This document shows positions 49,784 through 58,131 of a stretch of DNA of 64,000 bases, in pieces. Source of the DNA: Sphingomonas qomolangmaensis (GTDB taxonomy: Bacteria; Pseudomonadota; Alphaproteobacteria; Sphingomonadales; Sphingomonadaceae); the NCBI RefSeq assembly GCF_024496245.1, contig NZ_CP101740.1:2045501-2109500 (forward strand), given 5' to 3'. Positions within the stretch are counted from its first letter, which is position 1. Each line of letters begins with the position of its first letter. The notes beneath the pieces were generated by a model that saw only the letters and a program-made list of their open reading frames with translations, had not been told where the DNA came from and ran no database searches. A program made the position numbers and the translations under genes.

Positions 49784-52780
49784 ATGACCGACACCCCTCC
49801 TCCCCCGCGCGACTGGCGCGATACCGTCTTCCTGCCGAAGACCGACTTTCCGATGAAGGCCGGCCTAGCCGCCAAGGAACCCGCGATCCTCGATCGCTGG
49901 GCGAGCATCGGCGTGTACGACCGGCTGCGCGAGCAGCGCGCCGGGCGCGAGCGTTTCATCCTCCACGACGGCCCGCCCTACGCCAATGGCGACATCCATA
50001 TGGGCCATGCGATGAACAAGGTGCTCAAGGACATCGTCGTTCGCAGCCAGAGCCTGATGGGCAAGGATGCGCCCTATGTGCCCGGCTGGGACTGTCACGG
50101 GCTGCCGATCGAATGGAAGATCGAGGAAGCCTATCGCGCCAAGAAAAAGTCGAAGGACGAGGTGCCGGCGGCCGAATTCCGCCAGGAATGCCGCGACTAT
50201 GCCGCGAAATGGGTCGACGTGCAGGCGGCGCAGTTCGCGCGGCTGGGCGTGATGGGCGATTGGGCCAACCCGTATCTGACGATGAACTTCGCCTCCGAAG
50301 CGGTGATCGCCGGGGAGCTGCTGAAGTTCGCGATGTCGGGCCAGCTGTATCGCGGGGCCAAGCCGGTGATGTGGTCGCCGGTCGAAAAGACCGCGCTCGC
50401 CGAGGCCGAGGTCGAATATGAGGACGTGGTGTCGACGCAGATCGACGTCGCGTTCGAGATCACGCACGCGCCCAACGCGCCCGAACTGGTCGGCGCGCAT
50501 GCGGTAATCTGGACGACCACGCCGTGGACGATCCCGGTGAACCAGGCTTTGGCCTATGGGGAGGAGATTGAGTACGTCGTTCTGGCGGAGGGCGATCGAA
50601 GCGTCCTTCTTGCCGAGGCGTTGGTCGATAGCTTTCACGGCCGCGCTTTCTCCAATCGTCATCCCGGCGAAGGCCGGGATCCAGTTACGCCGCTGGGCGA
50701 AGCTGGCGCGGTGGACCCCGGCCTTCGCCGGGGTGACGGCGGGGATGCGGCAGGGCGCGGTGCCATCCTTTGGCGTGGTACCGGTGCGCAACTCGCCGGC
50801 GCCACCGCTCGCCACCCGATGCACCATCTCGGCGGCTTCTTCGCCAATCCGCGCCCGTTCCTTGCGGGCGATTTCGTCACCGCCGATGCGGGCACCGGGC
50901 TCGTCCATATGTCGCCCGATCATGGCGAGGACGACTTCGCGCTGTGCAAGGCCAACGGCCTCGAGCCGGTGTTCGCGGTCGACGATGCCGGGATGTACCG
51001 CGCCGATTGGGCGTGGCTCGGCGGCCAGGGATCGGTGATCAACAAGAAGTTCGTCGCCAGCGACGGCCCGATCTGCAGCGATCTTCGCGCGGCGGGCGCG
51101 CTGCTCGCCGCGTCGGACGATTTCGCGCACAGCTACCCGCATAGCTGGCGGTCGAAGGCGAAGGTGATCTTCCGCTGCACCCCCCAATGGTTCATCCCGA
51201 TGGATCGGGCGACCAACGCCACCGGCGTCACCCCGGCGAAGGCTGGGGTCTCTGACGAGGGCGCGGGACAGGAGCCGCACGATACCCCAGCCTTCGCTGG
51301 GGTGACCGATGTTGCAGCCAGAGGGGAAGCAGGCAGCAACGCCCCCACCCTTCGCGCCCTCGCGCTCGACGCGATCGAGCGCACCCGTTGGGTGCCCGCG
51401 CGCAGCCAGAACCGGATCCGCGCGATGGTCGAGGGGCGGCCCGATTGGGTCATCAGCCGCCAGCGCGCCTGGGGGGTGCCGATCCCGATCTACCTCCACC
51501 GCAAGACCGGCGATTATCTGCGCAACGAAGCGGTGAACGAACGCATCCTCGCCGCTTTCCGTGAAGGCGGGGCCGATGCGTGGTTCGCCGCCGATCACCA
51601 GGCGCTGCTCGGGGCAGAGCATGAGCTCGCCGACTATGCCGTCGTCACCGACATCCTCGACGTGTGGTTCGATTCGGGCAGCACGCATGTGTTCACCGTC
51701 GAGGCGCGCTACGGCGAGGGCGTCCGCGCGAACCTGTACCTCGAAGGATCGGATCAGCATCGCGGCTGGTTCCAATCGTCGCTGCTCGAAAGCTGCGGCA
51801 CGCGCGGGCGTGCGCCCTATGACGCGGTGCTGACCCACGGCTTCGCGCTCGACGGCAATGGGCGGAAAATGTCGAAGTCGCTGGGCAACGTCGTCGATCC
51901 GCTCAAGGTGATCGGCGAATCAGGTGCCGACATCCTGCGGCTATGGGTGGCGCAGACCGATTATTTCGAGGATGTCCGCATCGGCAAGGAAGTGCTGTCG
52001 GGCACCGGCGATACCTATCGCAAGCTACGCAACACCTTCCGCTATCTGCTCGGCGCGCTCGAAGGATTCGACGAGCGCGAGCGGGTCGCGGTCGCCGACA
52101 TGCCCGAGCTCGAACGCTATGTGCTGGGCAAGCTCGGCAAGCTCGACACCGAACTGCGCGCCGCCGCCGAAGCCTTCGAATTCAACCGCTACACCCGCGC
52201 GCTGTCCGATTTCGCCAACGACGATCTTTCGGCGTTCTTCTTCGATATCCGCAAGGACAGCCTGTATTGCGACGCCGCCGACAGCATCAAGCGCCGGTCG
52301 TACCGCACGATGCTCGACGTGCTGTTCCACGCGATGGTGCGCTATGCCGCGCCGATCCTGTGCTTCACCGCCGAGGAAGTGTGGCAGGCGCGTTTCCCGA
52401 GCGACGACGGATCGGTGCATTTCCTCGAATGGCCCGAACTGCCCGCGATCCCCGCAGACCTGGAGTTCGGCACCGATTGGGAGGGCGTGCGCGCGCTTCG
52501 CGAACAGGTGACCGAGGCGATCGAGCCGCTGCGCCGCGAAAAGACGGTGCGGTCGAGCCTCGAGGCCGAGGTCACCCTCCCCGATCTGCCGCTGTCACCC
52601 GAAGCGCTGGCCGAAGTCTTCATCTCAGGCCAGGTGCATCCCGGCGAGTCGCTCGCGATCACCCGCACCGAGAAGCACAAGTGCGGGCGTTGCTGGCGGC
52701 ACCTGCCCGAGGTGGTGGACGAGGTTGCAGGCGGGAGCGGCTTGTGCGACCGCTGTGCCGAGGTGGTGCAGCATGCGTGA
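49784..52780 (+). CDS. ileS: Isoleucyl-tRNA synthetase with two in-frame palindromic insertions
   Basis: A 998-residue class I synthetase. The HIGH site is DGPPYANGDIHMGHAMNK and the KMSKS loop is NGRKMSKSLGN. The CP1 editing domain spans about residues 200-400, with the editing-site TTTPWTIP near residue 245. A C-terminal zinc knuckle has paired CxxC (KCGRCWRH and LCDRC). Two double-hairpin DNA elements lie inside the frame: 50657-50738 in CP1 (about residues 291-318) and 51227-51306 after WFIPMDRATN (about residues 481-508). Both keep the frame and account for most of the extra length over typical enzymes. It overlaps lspA by 8 bases. Confidence 0.95.
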   Translation: MTDTPPPPRDWRDTVFLPKTDFPMKAGLAAKEPAILDRWASIGVYDRLREQRAGRERFILHDGPPYANGDIHMGHAMNKVLKDIVVRSQSLMGKDAPYVPGWDCHGLPIEWKIEEAYRAKKKSKDEVPAAEFRQECRDYAAKWVDVQAAQFARLGVMGDWANPYLTMNFASEAVIAGELLKFAMSGQLYRGAKPVMWSPVEKTALAEAEVEYEDVVSTQIDVAFEITHAPNAPELVGAHAVIWTTTPWTIPVNQALAYGEEIEYVVLAEGDRSVLLAEALVDSFHGRAFSNRHPGEGRDPVTPLGEAGAVDPGLRRGDGGDAAGRGAILWRGTGAQLAGATARHPMHHLGGFFANPRPFLAGDFVTADAGTGLVHMSPDHGEDDFALCKANGLEPVFAVDDAGMYRADWAWLGGQGSVINKKFVASDGPICSDLRAAGALLAASDDFAHSYPHSWRSKAKVIFRCTPQWFIPMDRATNATGVTPAKAGVSDEGAGQEPHDTPAFAGVTDVAARGEAGSNAPTLRALALDAIERTRWVPARSQNRIRAMVEGRPDWVISRQRAWGVPIPIYLHRKTGDYLRNEAVNERILAAFREGGADAWFAADHQALLGAEHELADYAVVTDILDVWFDSGSTHVFTVEARYGEGVRANLYLEGSDQHRGWFQSSLLESCGTRGRAPYDAVLTHGFALDGNGRKMSKSLGNVVDPLKVIGESGADILRLWVAQTDYFEDVRIGKEVLSGTGDTYRKLRNTFRYLLGALEGFDERERVAVADMPELERYVLGKLGKLDTELRAAAEAFEFNRYTRALSDFANDDLSAFFFDIRKDSLYCDAADSIKRRSYRTMLDVLFHAMVRYAAPILCFTAEEVWQARFPSDDGSVHFLEWPELPAIPADLEFGTDWEGVRALREQVTEAIEPLRREKTVRSSLEAEVTLPDLPLSPEALAEVFISGQVHPGESLAITRTEKHKCGRCWRHLPEVVDEVAGGSGLCDRCAEVVQHA
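50657..50738. repeat. Palindromic element inserted in ileS, first copy
   Basis: Two hairpins, ATCCCGGC/GCCGGGAT (50661-50680) and ACCCCGGC/GCCGGGGT (50715-50734), each with a four-base loop, lie in the CP1 editing domain coding region. The frame stays open, giving a peptide such as HPGEGRDPVTPL. Confidence 0.9.
51227..51306. repeat. Palindromic element inserted in ileS, second copy
   Basis: Two hairpins, ACCCCGGC/GCTGGGGT (51230-51249) and ACCCCAGC/GCTGGGGT (51284-51303), each with a four-base loop, lie after the WFIPMD coding segment, keeping the frame open (peptide GVTPAKAGV...FAGVT). Confidence 0.9.
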
Positions 52781-53312
52781 CGGGCGTAATTTCGGCTTTG
52801 TGGTGGCGGCGGCGATCTTCCTGATCGATCAGCTGTCCAAATGGCTCGTCACCGACGTGCTGGGCATTTCCTATATGGGCGCGCGGCTCGAATTGCTGTC
52901 GTTCTTCGACCTGCGCTTCGTGCCCAATGTCGGCGTATCGCTGGGGCTGCTGCCCGCTGAAAGCCCGACGATGCGCTGGGCCTTGGTGGCGCTCACCGGC
53001 GGAATCGCGGTGGCGGTCGGTATGTGGCTGGCGCGCGAGCCCAACCGCAACGATCGGCTGGCGCTGGCATTGGTGCTCGGCGGCGCGCTCGGCAACATCC
53101 TCGATCGGATCCGCTTCGGCTATGTCGTAGACTTCGCCGATCTGCATTTCGGCGAGTGGCGGCCGTTCCTGGTCTTCAACGTTGCCGACGCCGCGATTAC
53201 CATCGGCGTCGTGATTCTGCTGCTGCGTGCGCTGTTCGTACGCGACAAGCCTGCTATCGAGCCGTCAAACGGGGCCGACAAGCCTGCTCCTGTGGAGAAA
53301 ATGAATGCGTAA
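52773..53312 (+). CDS. lspA: Lipoprotein signal peptidase
   Basis: A 179-residue inner-membrane aspartic protease that removes signal peptides from prolipoproteins. Four hydrophobic segments are seen, and the catalytic Asp pair lies in GNILDRIRFG and YVVDFADLHF. An FNVADAAITIG motif follows. The ATG at 52773 overlaps the ileS stop by 8 bases, a common ileS-lspA arrangement. Several lipoproteins in this window (e.g. 53305, 34823, 59859) are its expected substrates. Confidence 0.96.
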   Translation: MRDGRNFGFVVAAAIFLIDQLSKWLVTDVLGISYMGARLELLSFFDLRFVPNVGVSLGLLPAESPTMRWALVALTGGIAVAVGMWLAREPNRNDRLALALVLGGALGNILDRIRFGYVVDFADLHFGEWRPFLVFNVADAAITIGVVILLLRALFVRDKPAIEPSNGADKPAPVEKMNA

Positions 53313-53802
53313 CCTGCTCGTCTTCGGTGCCCTGGGCACCGCCTTGTTGCTGGCCGGTTGCGGCAAGAGCGGCCTCGATCGCGAACGCCCCGACGAATTC
53401 GCGGTCGCGCGCCAGGCGCCGCTCGTGATCCCGCCCGATTTCTCGCTGGTCCCGCCGCAGCCCGGCGCCCCGCGTCCGCAGGATACCGGTGCGGCCAACC
53501 AGGGGCTCGAGGCGCTGTTCGGCGGCCCGGCTGCGCGCAGCACCAGCGAATCGATGACGCTGCGCGAGGCGGGTGCCGCTACCTCGGCTCCAGGCGTTCG
53601 TTCGGAAGCCGGCGACCCCGCTACCAGCGTGATCGACAAGGGTTCGACGACGCGCGACATCGTCGCGGCGCCGCAGGGCGACGGCCAGGACGCGCGCGCG
53701 GTGACCGGCGCTGCGGCACCTGCCGCCGACGCAGCGACGGTGCCGGTAGGCCCGAACCCCGCCGCATCCCCGCCGCCGGCGGCTACGCCGACGCCGCAAT
53801 AA
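53305..53802 (+). CDS. DUF3035 lipoprotein
   Basis: A 165-residue lipoprotein of the DUF3035 family. Its signal ends in LLLAGCGK (lipidated Cys near residue 19), followed by LDRERPDEFAVARQAPLVIPPDFSL, the family hallmark. The rest is disordered and rich in Ala, Pro and Gly. It overlaps lspA by 8 bases. The role is unknown; it is commonly found beside ileS-lspA in alphaproteobacteria. Confidence 0.9.
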   Translation: MRNLLVFGALGTALLLAGCGKSGLDRERPDEFAVARQAPLVIPPDFSLVPPQPGAPRPQDTGAANQGLEALFGGPAARSTSESMTLREAGAATSAPGVRSEAGDPATSVIDKGSTTRDIVAAPQGDGQDARAVTGAAAPAADAATVPVGPNPAASPPPAATPTPQ

Positions 53803-53861
53803 CGGGCTTGGGGAGGACGCTGACCGTTCGTCCCGAATAGCCATTGAGCCTGCCGAAATGG

Positions 53862-53903
53862 CGTATCGAAGGACCCCGCTCGCTCGGGGTCTCCTTCGAT
53901 ACG
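53862..53903. terminator. Convergent hairpin between DUF3035 gene and glpX
   Basis: CGTATCGAAGGA and its near complement form a stem around a second short CCCCG/CGGGG stem. It sits between two convergent genes and may end both transcripts; it is also a known style of intergenic repeat. Confidence 0.5.
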
Positions 53904-53959
53904 GGTCTTCGTCTTCGCTCAGCCCCTACGCAGGACGAAGGACGCATGGGACAGGGCCC

Positions 53960-54928
53960 TCACCCGATCCGGTGTTCGCCCTTCACCCAGCGCACCGTGC
54001 CCGAGCTTGCGCGCATCACCACGCTTTCGGTGGTCATGATCTTGCCCTTGCGCTTGACGCCCGCGAGCAGCGATCCGTCGGTCACCCCGGTCGCGGCGAA
54101 GATGCAGTCGCCCTTGGCGAGTTCGCTGAGGTCATAGACCTTGTCGAGGTCCTCGATCCCCCATTTGCGCGCGCGGCTGCGTTCGTCGTCGTTACGGAAC
54201 AACAGCCGGCCCTGGAACTGGCCGCCGACGCAGCGCAGCGCCGCCGCCGCCAGCACGCCCTCGGGCGCGCCGCCCTGCCCCAGATAGATGTCGATCGTCG
54301 TGTCGGGATCGGTCGTCGCGATCACCGCGGCGACATCGCCGTCGTCGATCAGCATGATGCCGCAGCCGGATGCGCGAAGCTCGGCGATCAATTTCCCGTG
54401 GCGCGGGCGATCGAGCACGCAGGCGATGATGTCCGAAGGCTTCACGCCCTTCGCGGCGGCAAGCGCAGCGATATTTTCGGTCGCCGATTTTTCGAGGTCG
54501 ATCATCCCCGGCGGATAGCCCGGCCCGACCGCGATCTTGTCCATATAGACGTCGGGAGCGTTGAGCAGGCAGCCCTCCTCGGCGATCGCCAGCACCGCCA
54601 GCGCATTGGGGCCCGCCTTGGCGGTGATCGTCGTCCCCTCGAGCGGATCGAGCGCGATGTCGATGCGGGGGCCCTTGCCCGGCGCCGATCCCACTTTTTC
54701 ACCGATGAACAGCATCGGTGCCTCGTCGCGCTCGCCCTCGCCGATGACGACGGTGCCGTCCATGTAGAGCTCGTTGAGCGCGGTACGCATCGCTTCGACC
54801 GCGGCGGCATCGGCGGCCTGTTCGTCGCCGCGGCCCACCAGCGCCGATGCAGCGATCGCCGCGGCTTCGGTCACGCGGACCATTTCGAGCACGAGAACGC
54901 GATCGAGAACCTGGCTGCGTGCTTCCAT
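53960..54928 (-). CDS. glpX: Class II fructose-1,6-bisphosphatase
   Basis: A 322-residue enzyme of gluconeogenesis that removes the 1-phosphate from fructose-1,6-bisphosphate. Metal and phosphate motifs seen are VIGEGERDEAPML, DPLEGTTITA and MLIDDGDVAAVI. ATG 54928 is chosen because the family starts just before SQVLDRVLVLEMVRVTE. In relatives glpX follows hom directly; here a plus-strand small gene lies between them. Confidence 0.93.
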   Translation of the reverse strand: MEARSQVLDRVLVLEMVRVTEAAAIAASALVGRGDEQAADAAAVEAMRTALNELYMDGTVVIGEGERDEAPMLFIGEKVGSAPGKGPRIDIALDPLEGTTITAKAGPNALAVLAIAEEGCLLNAPDVYMDKIAVGPGYPPGMIDLEKSATENIAALAAAKGVKPSDIIACVLDRPRHGKLIAELRASGCGIMLIDDGDVAAVIATTDPDTTIDIYLGQGGAPEGVLAAAALRCVGGQFQGRLLFRNDDERSRARKWGIEDLDKVYDLSELAKGDCIFAATGVTDGSLLAGVKRKGKIMTTESVVMRASSGTVRWVKGEHRIG

Positions 54929-55050
54929 GGCGAGACCCTTGCTGCGAGAAACGATTGCCGCGGCGATAGGCGACGCTAGTTGGCACGGCAACCGAAAGCC
55001 ATGTTTTCGCCATGACCGCATGATGCTATACTCACATCGATCATCGGGGG

Positions 55051-55416
55051 ATGCCGATCATGCTGGTGCTGCTCTTGTCGCTACTTCAGGCGGGCTCCGA
55101 TCCGCAGCAATTGCTGGCGGCGCATGCCAAGCTGACCCAGGCCGAGATCCCCTGTCGCGCGACCGCCGACGATCGCGAGATCGTGGTATGCGCCGCGCGC
55201 GACGCCGATCGCTACCGCGTGCCGTATATCACCCCTACCGAGGGCGATCCCAAGATCGTCGATGTCCCCGGCGAGCGATCGCGGCTGATCGCGCAGACCA
55301 ATAATTGCCAGGAGCTGCGCAACAACCTGACCGGGTGCGGGATGGCGGGGGTATCGATGACCGCGGGCAACGGGCGCGGGGCGATGATCGAGAAGCCGCG
55401 GCCGCTGGCGCCTTGA
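55051..55416 (+). CDS. Small exported hypothetical protein
   Basis: A 121-residue protein with a short signal sequence (PIMLVLLLSLLQAGS). The mature part contains two Cys pairs (IPCRA/VVCAARD and NNCQEL/GCGMAG) that could form disulfides, and the segment DREIVVCAARDADRYRVP. Similar proteins of unknown function occur in sphingomonads (from memory). It interrupts the hom-glpX pair on the opposite strand and is convergent with hom. Confidence 0.7.
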   Translation: MPIMLVLLLSLLQAGSDPQQLLAAHAKLTQAEIPCRATADDREIVVCAARDADRYRVPYITPTEGDPKIVDVPGERSRLIAQTNNCQELRNNLTGCGMAGVSMTAGNGRGAMIEKPRPLAP

Positions 55417-55439
55417 GCACGGCGGTCAGCCCTTAGCCG

Positions 55440-55512
55440 CTCGTTTCGAGCGAAGTCGAGAAACGAGACCGGACGCCGCGCCGCGGTTTCTCGACTACGC
55501 TCGAAACGAACG
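55440..55512. repeat. Inverted repeat between convergent genes
   Basis: Arms TCGTTTCGAGCGAAGTCGAG (55441-55460) and its near complement ending at 55509 face each other over about 25 bases, between the small exported protein gene and hom. Confidence 0.7.
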
Positions 55513-55541
55513 GCCTTGCGTCAGCCCCAGCAACCGAGACC

Positions 55542-56831
55542 TTACTGCAGGATATGCATCCACATCGGCTGCCCGATCAGGCTAGACGACCCGCGTAATT
55601 TCTCGAGCGCCTGCGCCACGCAGCGCTCGGGCCCCTCATGCGTCACGATCGCCACCAGCACGCTGCCATCGGCCATCGCGCCGCGCTGCATCAGGCTTTC
55701 GATCGAAACCCCGGCGTCGCGCATCGCCGCGGCGATCTCGGCGAGCACGCCCACCTTGTCGGCGACGGTGAAGCGAAGATAGGCGCGGCCGCGGCGCTCG
55801 CCGGTGTCGGCAGCGCCCTGGTCGGCGAGCGACTGCGCGGGCATCGCATAGGGCGGGCCGAACTCGCTGCGCGCGATGTCGATCAGATCGGCAACCACCG
55901 CGCTCGCGGTGGGGCCGTCGCCCGCGCCCGCGCCCTGGAAGAACAGCCGGCCGACGAAATTGCCCTCGGCGACCACCGCATTGGTCGCGCCGGTGACGTG
56001 CGCGAGCGGGTGATCGAGCGGGACGAGGTGCGGGTGGACGCGCTGGAACAACCCGTGGCTGTCCGATTCGGCGATGCCGACCAGCCGCACGCGATAGCCC
56101 AGCGCCGCCGCCTCGGCGATATCGGCGGCGATGACGTGGCGGATGCCCGAGACCGCGACATCCTCGAACGCCGGCTGGGTCCCGAAGGCGAGGCTGGCGA
56201 GGATCGACAGCTTATGCGCGGCGTCGATGCCGTCGATGTCGAAGCTCGGATCGCTTTCGGCGAACCCCTTGGCCTGCGCTTCGGCGAGGACTTCGGCGAA
56301 GTCGCGCTGTTCGGCTTCCATCCGCGACAGGATGAAATTGCACGTGCCGTTGAGGATGCCATAGACGCGCGCGATCTCGTTCGCCGCAGCCCCTTCGCGC
56401 AGTCCCTTGATGACCGGAATGCCGCCCGCGACCGCGGCTTCGAACTTCAGTGCCACCCCCGCGGCCTCGGCCGCGTGCGCCAGCTCGAGGCCGTGATAGG
56501 CGATCATCGCCTTGTTCGCGGTGACGAAGCTCTTGCCCGCCTTCAGCGTCGAGCGCGCGAGCGCCAGCGCCGGCCCGTCGCTGCCGCCGACCAGCTCGAC
56601 CACGACATCGGCGGTGGGGTGGTTGGCGAGCGCGGTCGAATCATCGACCCATTCGAAGCGGGCGATGTCGACGCCGCGATCCTTGGCGCGGTCGCGCGCC
56701 GACACCGCGACGATCTCGATCCGCCGACCGGCGCGCCGCGCGATCAGGTCGCCATTGGCGTCGATGAGGCGAATGACGCCAGCGCCCACGGTGCCAAGGC
56801 CTGCGATCGCAACGCGGAGCGGTTCGGTCAT
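55542..56831 (-). CDS. hom: Homoserine dehydrogenase
   Basis: A 429-residue NAD(P)-dependent enzyme that makes homoserine for threonine, methionine and isoleucine. The cofactor-binding start is VAIAGLGTVGAGVIRL, the substrate region includes EAAVAGGIPVIKGL and DIDGIDAAHKLSILA, and a C-terminal ACT domain (about 350-425; FTVADKVGVLAEIAAAM) should give feedback control by threonine. It is in the usual Sphingomonadales order ahead of glpX. Confidence 0.96.
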   Translation of the reverse strand: MTEPLRVAIAGLGTVGAGVIRLIDANGDLIARRAGRRIEIVAVSARDRAKDRGVDIARFEWVDDSTALANHPTADVVVELVGGSDGPALALARSTLKAGKSFVTANKAMIAYHGLELAHAAEAAGVALKFEAAVAGGIPVIKGLREGAAANEIARVYGILNGTCNFILSRMEAEQRDFAEVLAEAQAKGFAESDPSFDIDGIDAAHKLSILASLAFGTQPAFEDVAVSGIRHVIAADIAEAAALGYRVRLVGIAESDSHGLFQRVHPHLVPLDHPLAHVTGATNAVVAEGNFVGRLFFQGAGAGDGPTASAVVADLIDIARSEFGPPYAMPAQSLADQGAADTGERRGRAYLRFTVADKVGVLAEIAAAMRDAGVSIESLMQRGAMADGSVLVAIVTHEGPERCVAQALEKLRGSSSLIGQPMWMHILQ

Positions 56832-56882
56832 TTGAGAAATCCCCTTCGAGGCGCGGCGCTAGGCGATCAGGGGGGGCGACCG

Positions 56883-56990
56883 CAAGTCCCCCCTCCCGCT
56901 TGCGGGAGGGGTCGGGGGAGGGCCTGTCATCTGGAAGTGCTCGCGGACAGGCCCTCCCCTAACCCCTCCCGCAAGCGGGAGGGGGACTTG
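56883..56990. repeat. Long inverted GC-rich repeat
   Basis: Arms beginning CAAGTCCCCCCTCCCGCTTG and ending with its near complement flank a small spacer of about 17 bases. Located between the co-directional oxygenase gene and hom, so read-through into hom could be limited. Confidence 0.75.
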
Positions 56991-56991
56991 G

Positions 56992-57945
56992 TTACGCCTT
57001 GATCAGCCCGATCTCGACCAGCCGCTGGTGGAGATAGTCGTGCGCGGTGATCGCTTCGGGATAGCGGTTGGGGCGCGCTTCGCTGATGCAGCCGGGCAGC
57101 GTCTGGATCGGGAAATCGGGCGCGGGGTGGAGGAAGAAGGGCATCGAATAGCGCGAATTGCCGCGGCGCTCGGGCGGCGGGTTGACGACGCGGTGGGTGG
57201 TCGAGGGCAGGACATGGTTGGTCAGCCGCTGGAGCATGTCGCCGACATTGACCACCATCGCGCCGGCGGGCGGCTTCACCGCCAGCCAATTGCCATCGCG
57301 GTCGAGCAGCTCGAGCCCGGCTTCCTCGGCGCCCAGCAGCAGCGTGATGAGGTTGATGTCCTCGTGCGCGCCGGCGCGCACGCCCGGTGCATCGGCCGAT
57401 ACCGGCGGATAATGCAGCAGGCGCAGTACCGAATTGCCGTCCTCGACGGCGGGTACGAACCATTCGGGGGTCAGATCTAGGTAGCGCGCGATCGCCGACA
57501 GCAGCTTCTCGCCCGCCGCGTCGAAGGCGGCGAACAGTTCGAGGAAGGTTTCGCGGAAACCCGCGGGCGCTTCGGGCCAGACATTGGCGCTCATCATCGC
57601 GGCGAAGCGGTGCCCGGCGGGCAGTTCGCGGCCGATGTGCCAGAATTCCTTGAGGTCGTTCTCGCTCGCGTCCTTGGCGATCTCGATGCCGAACGGGGTG
57701 TAGCCGCGCGCGCCGCCGCCGCCGGGGACATGGCCGCGGCGCTTGGTGGCTTCGTCCTGCGCGAACAATTCGCGCGTTGCCGCCCAGCAACGCTCGATCA
57801 GCGCCTCGTCGATGCCGTGGTCGCGGACGATCGCGAAGCCATAGCGTTCGAACGAGCCGCCGAAGCTTTGCGCAAAGGCTTCGGGATCGGCCGCCTGGTC
57901 GGCGAGCGAGACGACCTGGACGGCGCCTAGCGGGGTATCGAGCAT
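56992..57945 (-). CDS. Isopenicillin-N-synthase-like 2-oxoglutarate/Fe(II) oxygenase
   Basis: A 317-residue non-heme iron oxygenase. The iron ligands are the His and Asp in AGAHEDINLITLL and the distal His in STTHRVVNPP; the RxS cosubstrate pair is present as RGNSRYSMPFF. An N-terminal DIOX_N domain covers about residues 10-130 (FERYGFAIVRDHGID). The natural reaction is unknown. There are no beta-lactam genes nearby, so antibiotic synthesis should not be assumed. ATG 57945 fits the family start. Confidence 0.88.
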   Translation of the reverse strand: MLDTPLGAVQVVSLADQAADPEAFAQSFGGSFERYGFAIVRDHGIDEALIERCWAATRELFAQDEATKRRGHVPGGGGARGYTPFGIEIAKDASENDLKEFWHIGRELPAGHRFAAMMSANVWPEAPAGFRETFLELFAAFDAAGEKLLSAIARYLDLTPEWFVPAVEDGNSVLRLLHYPPVSADAPGVRAGAHEDINLITLLLGAEEAGLELLDRDGNWLAVKPPAGAMVVNVGDMLQRLTNHVLPSTTHRVVNPPPERRGNSRYSMPFFLHPAPDFPIQTLPGCISEARPNRYPEAITAHDYLHQRLVEIGLIKA

Positions 57946-58026
57946 TGGGAACACGCCTTGTTGAGCTGGTAAGTGGACAATGTGACCGTGACATAGGCGT
58001 TGTCGCGGGGTCGGGCCAGTAGCCGA

Positions 58027-58085
58027 ATGCAACGCTATTTTTGTTGCGATGCAACATTCAACGCGCTTCGTGCATTCTATGCAAC
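58027..58085. promoter_or_regulatory. Three ATGCAAC repeats in divergent promoter region
   Basis: ATGCAAC occurs at 58027-58033, 58049-58055 and 58079-58085, and the middle copy is part of the inverted repeat TGTTGC-GAT-GCAACA (58042-58056). They lie between the divergent oxygenase and Bcr/CflA genes. The same heptamer occurs near the start of the MASE1 cyclase (62925-62931). These may be operator sites. Confidence 0.4.
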
Positions 58086-58131
58086 CGCGCGGCGGGGTGA
58101 CGCGCGCATCTTCATCGTCCAAGGGACCAGC

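Noticed and set aside
56992..57945. Beta-lactam biosynthesis
   Set aside because: Only an isopenicillin-N-synthase-like oxygenase is present; no peptide synthetase or related genes are nearby, and this family is broad.
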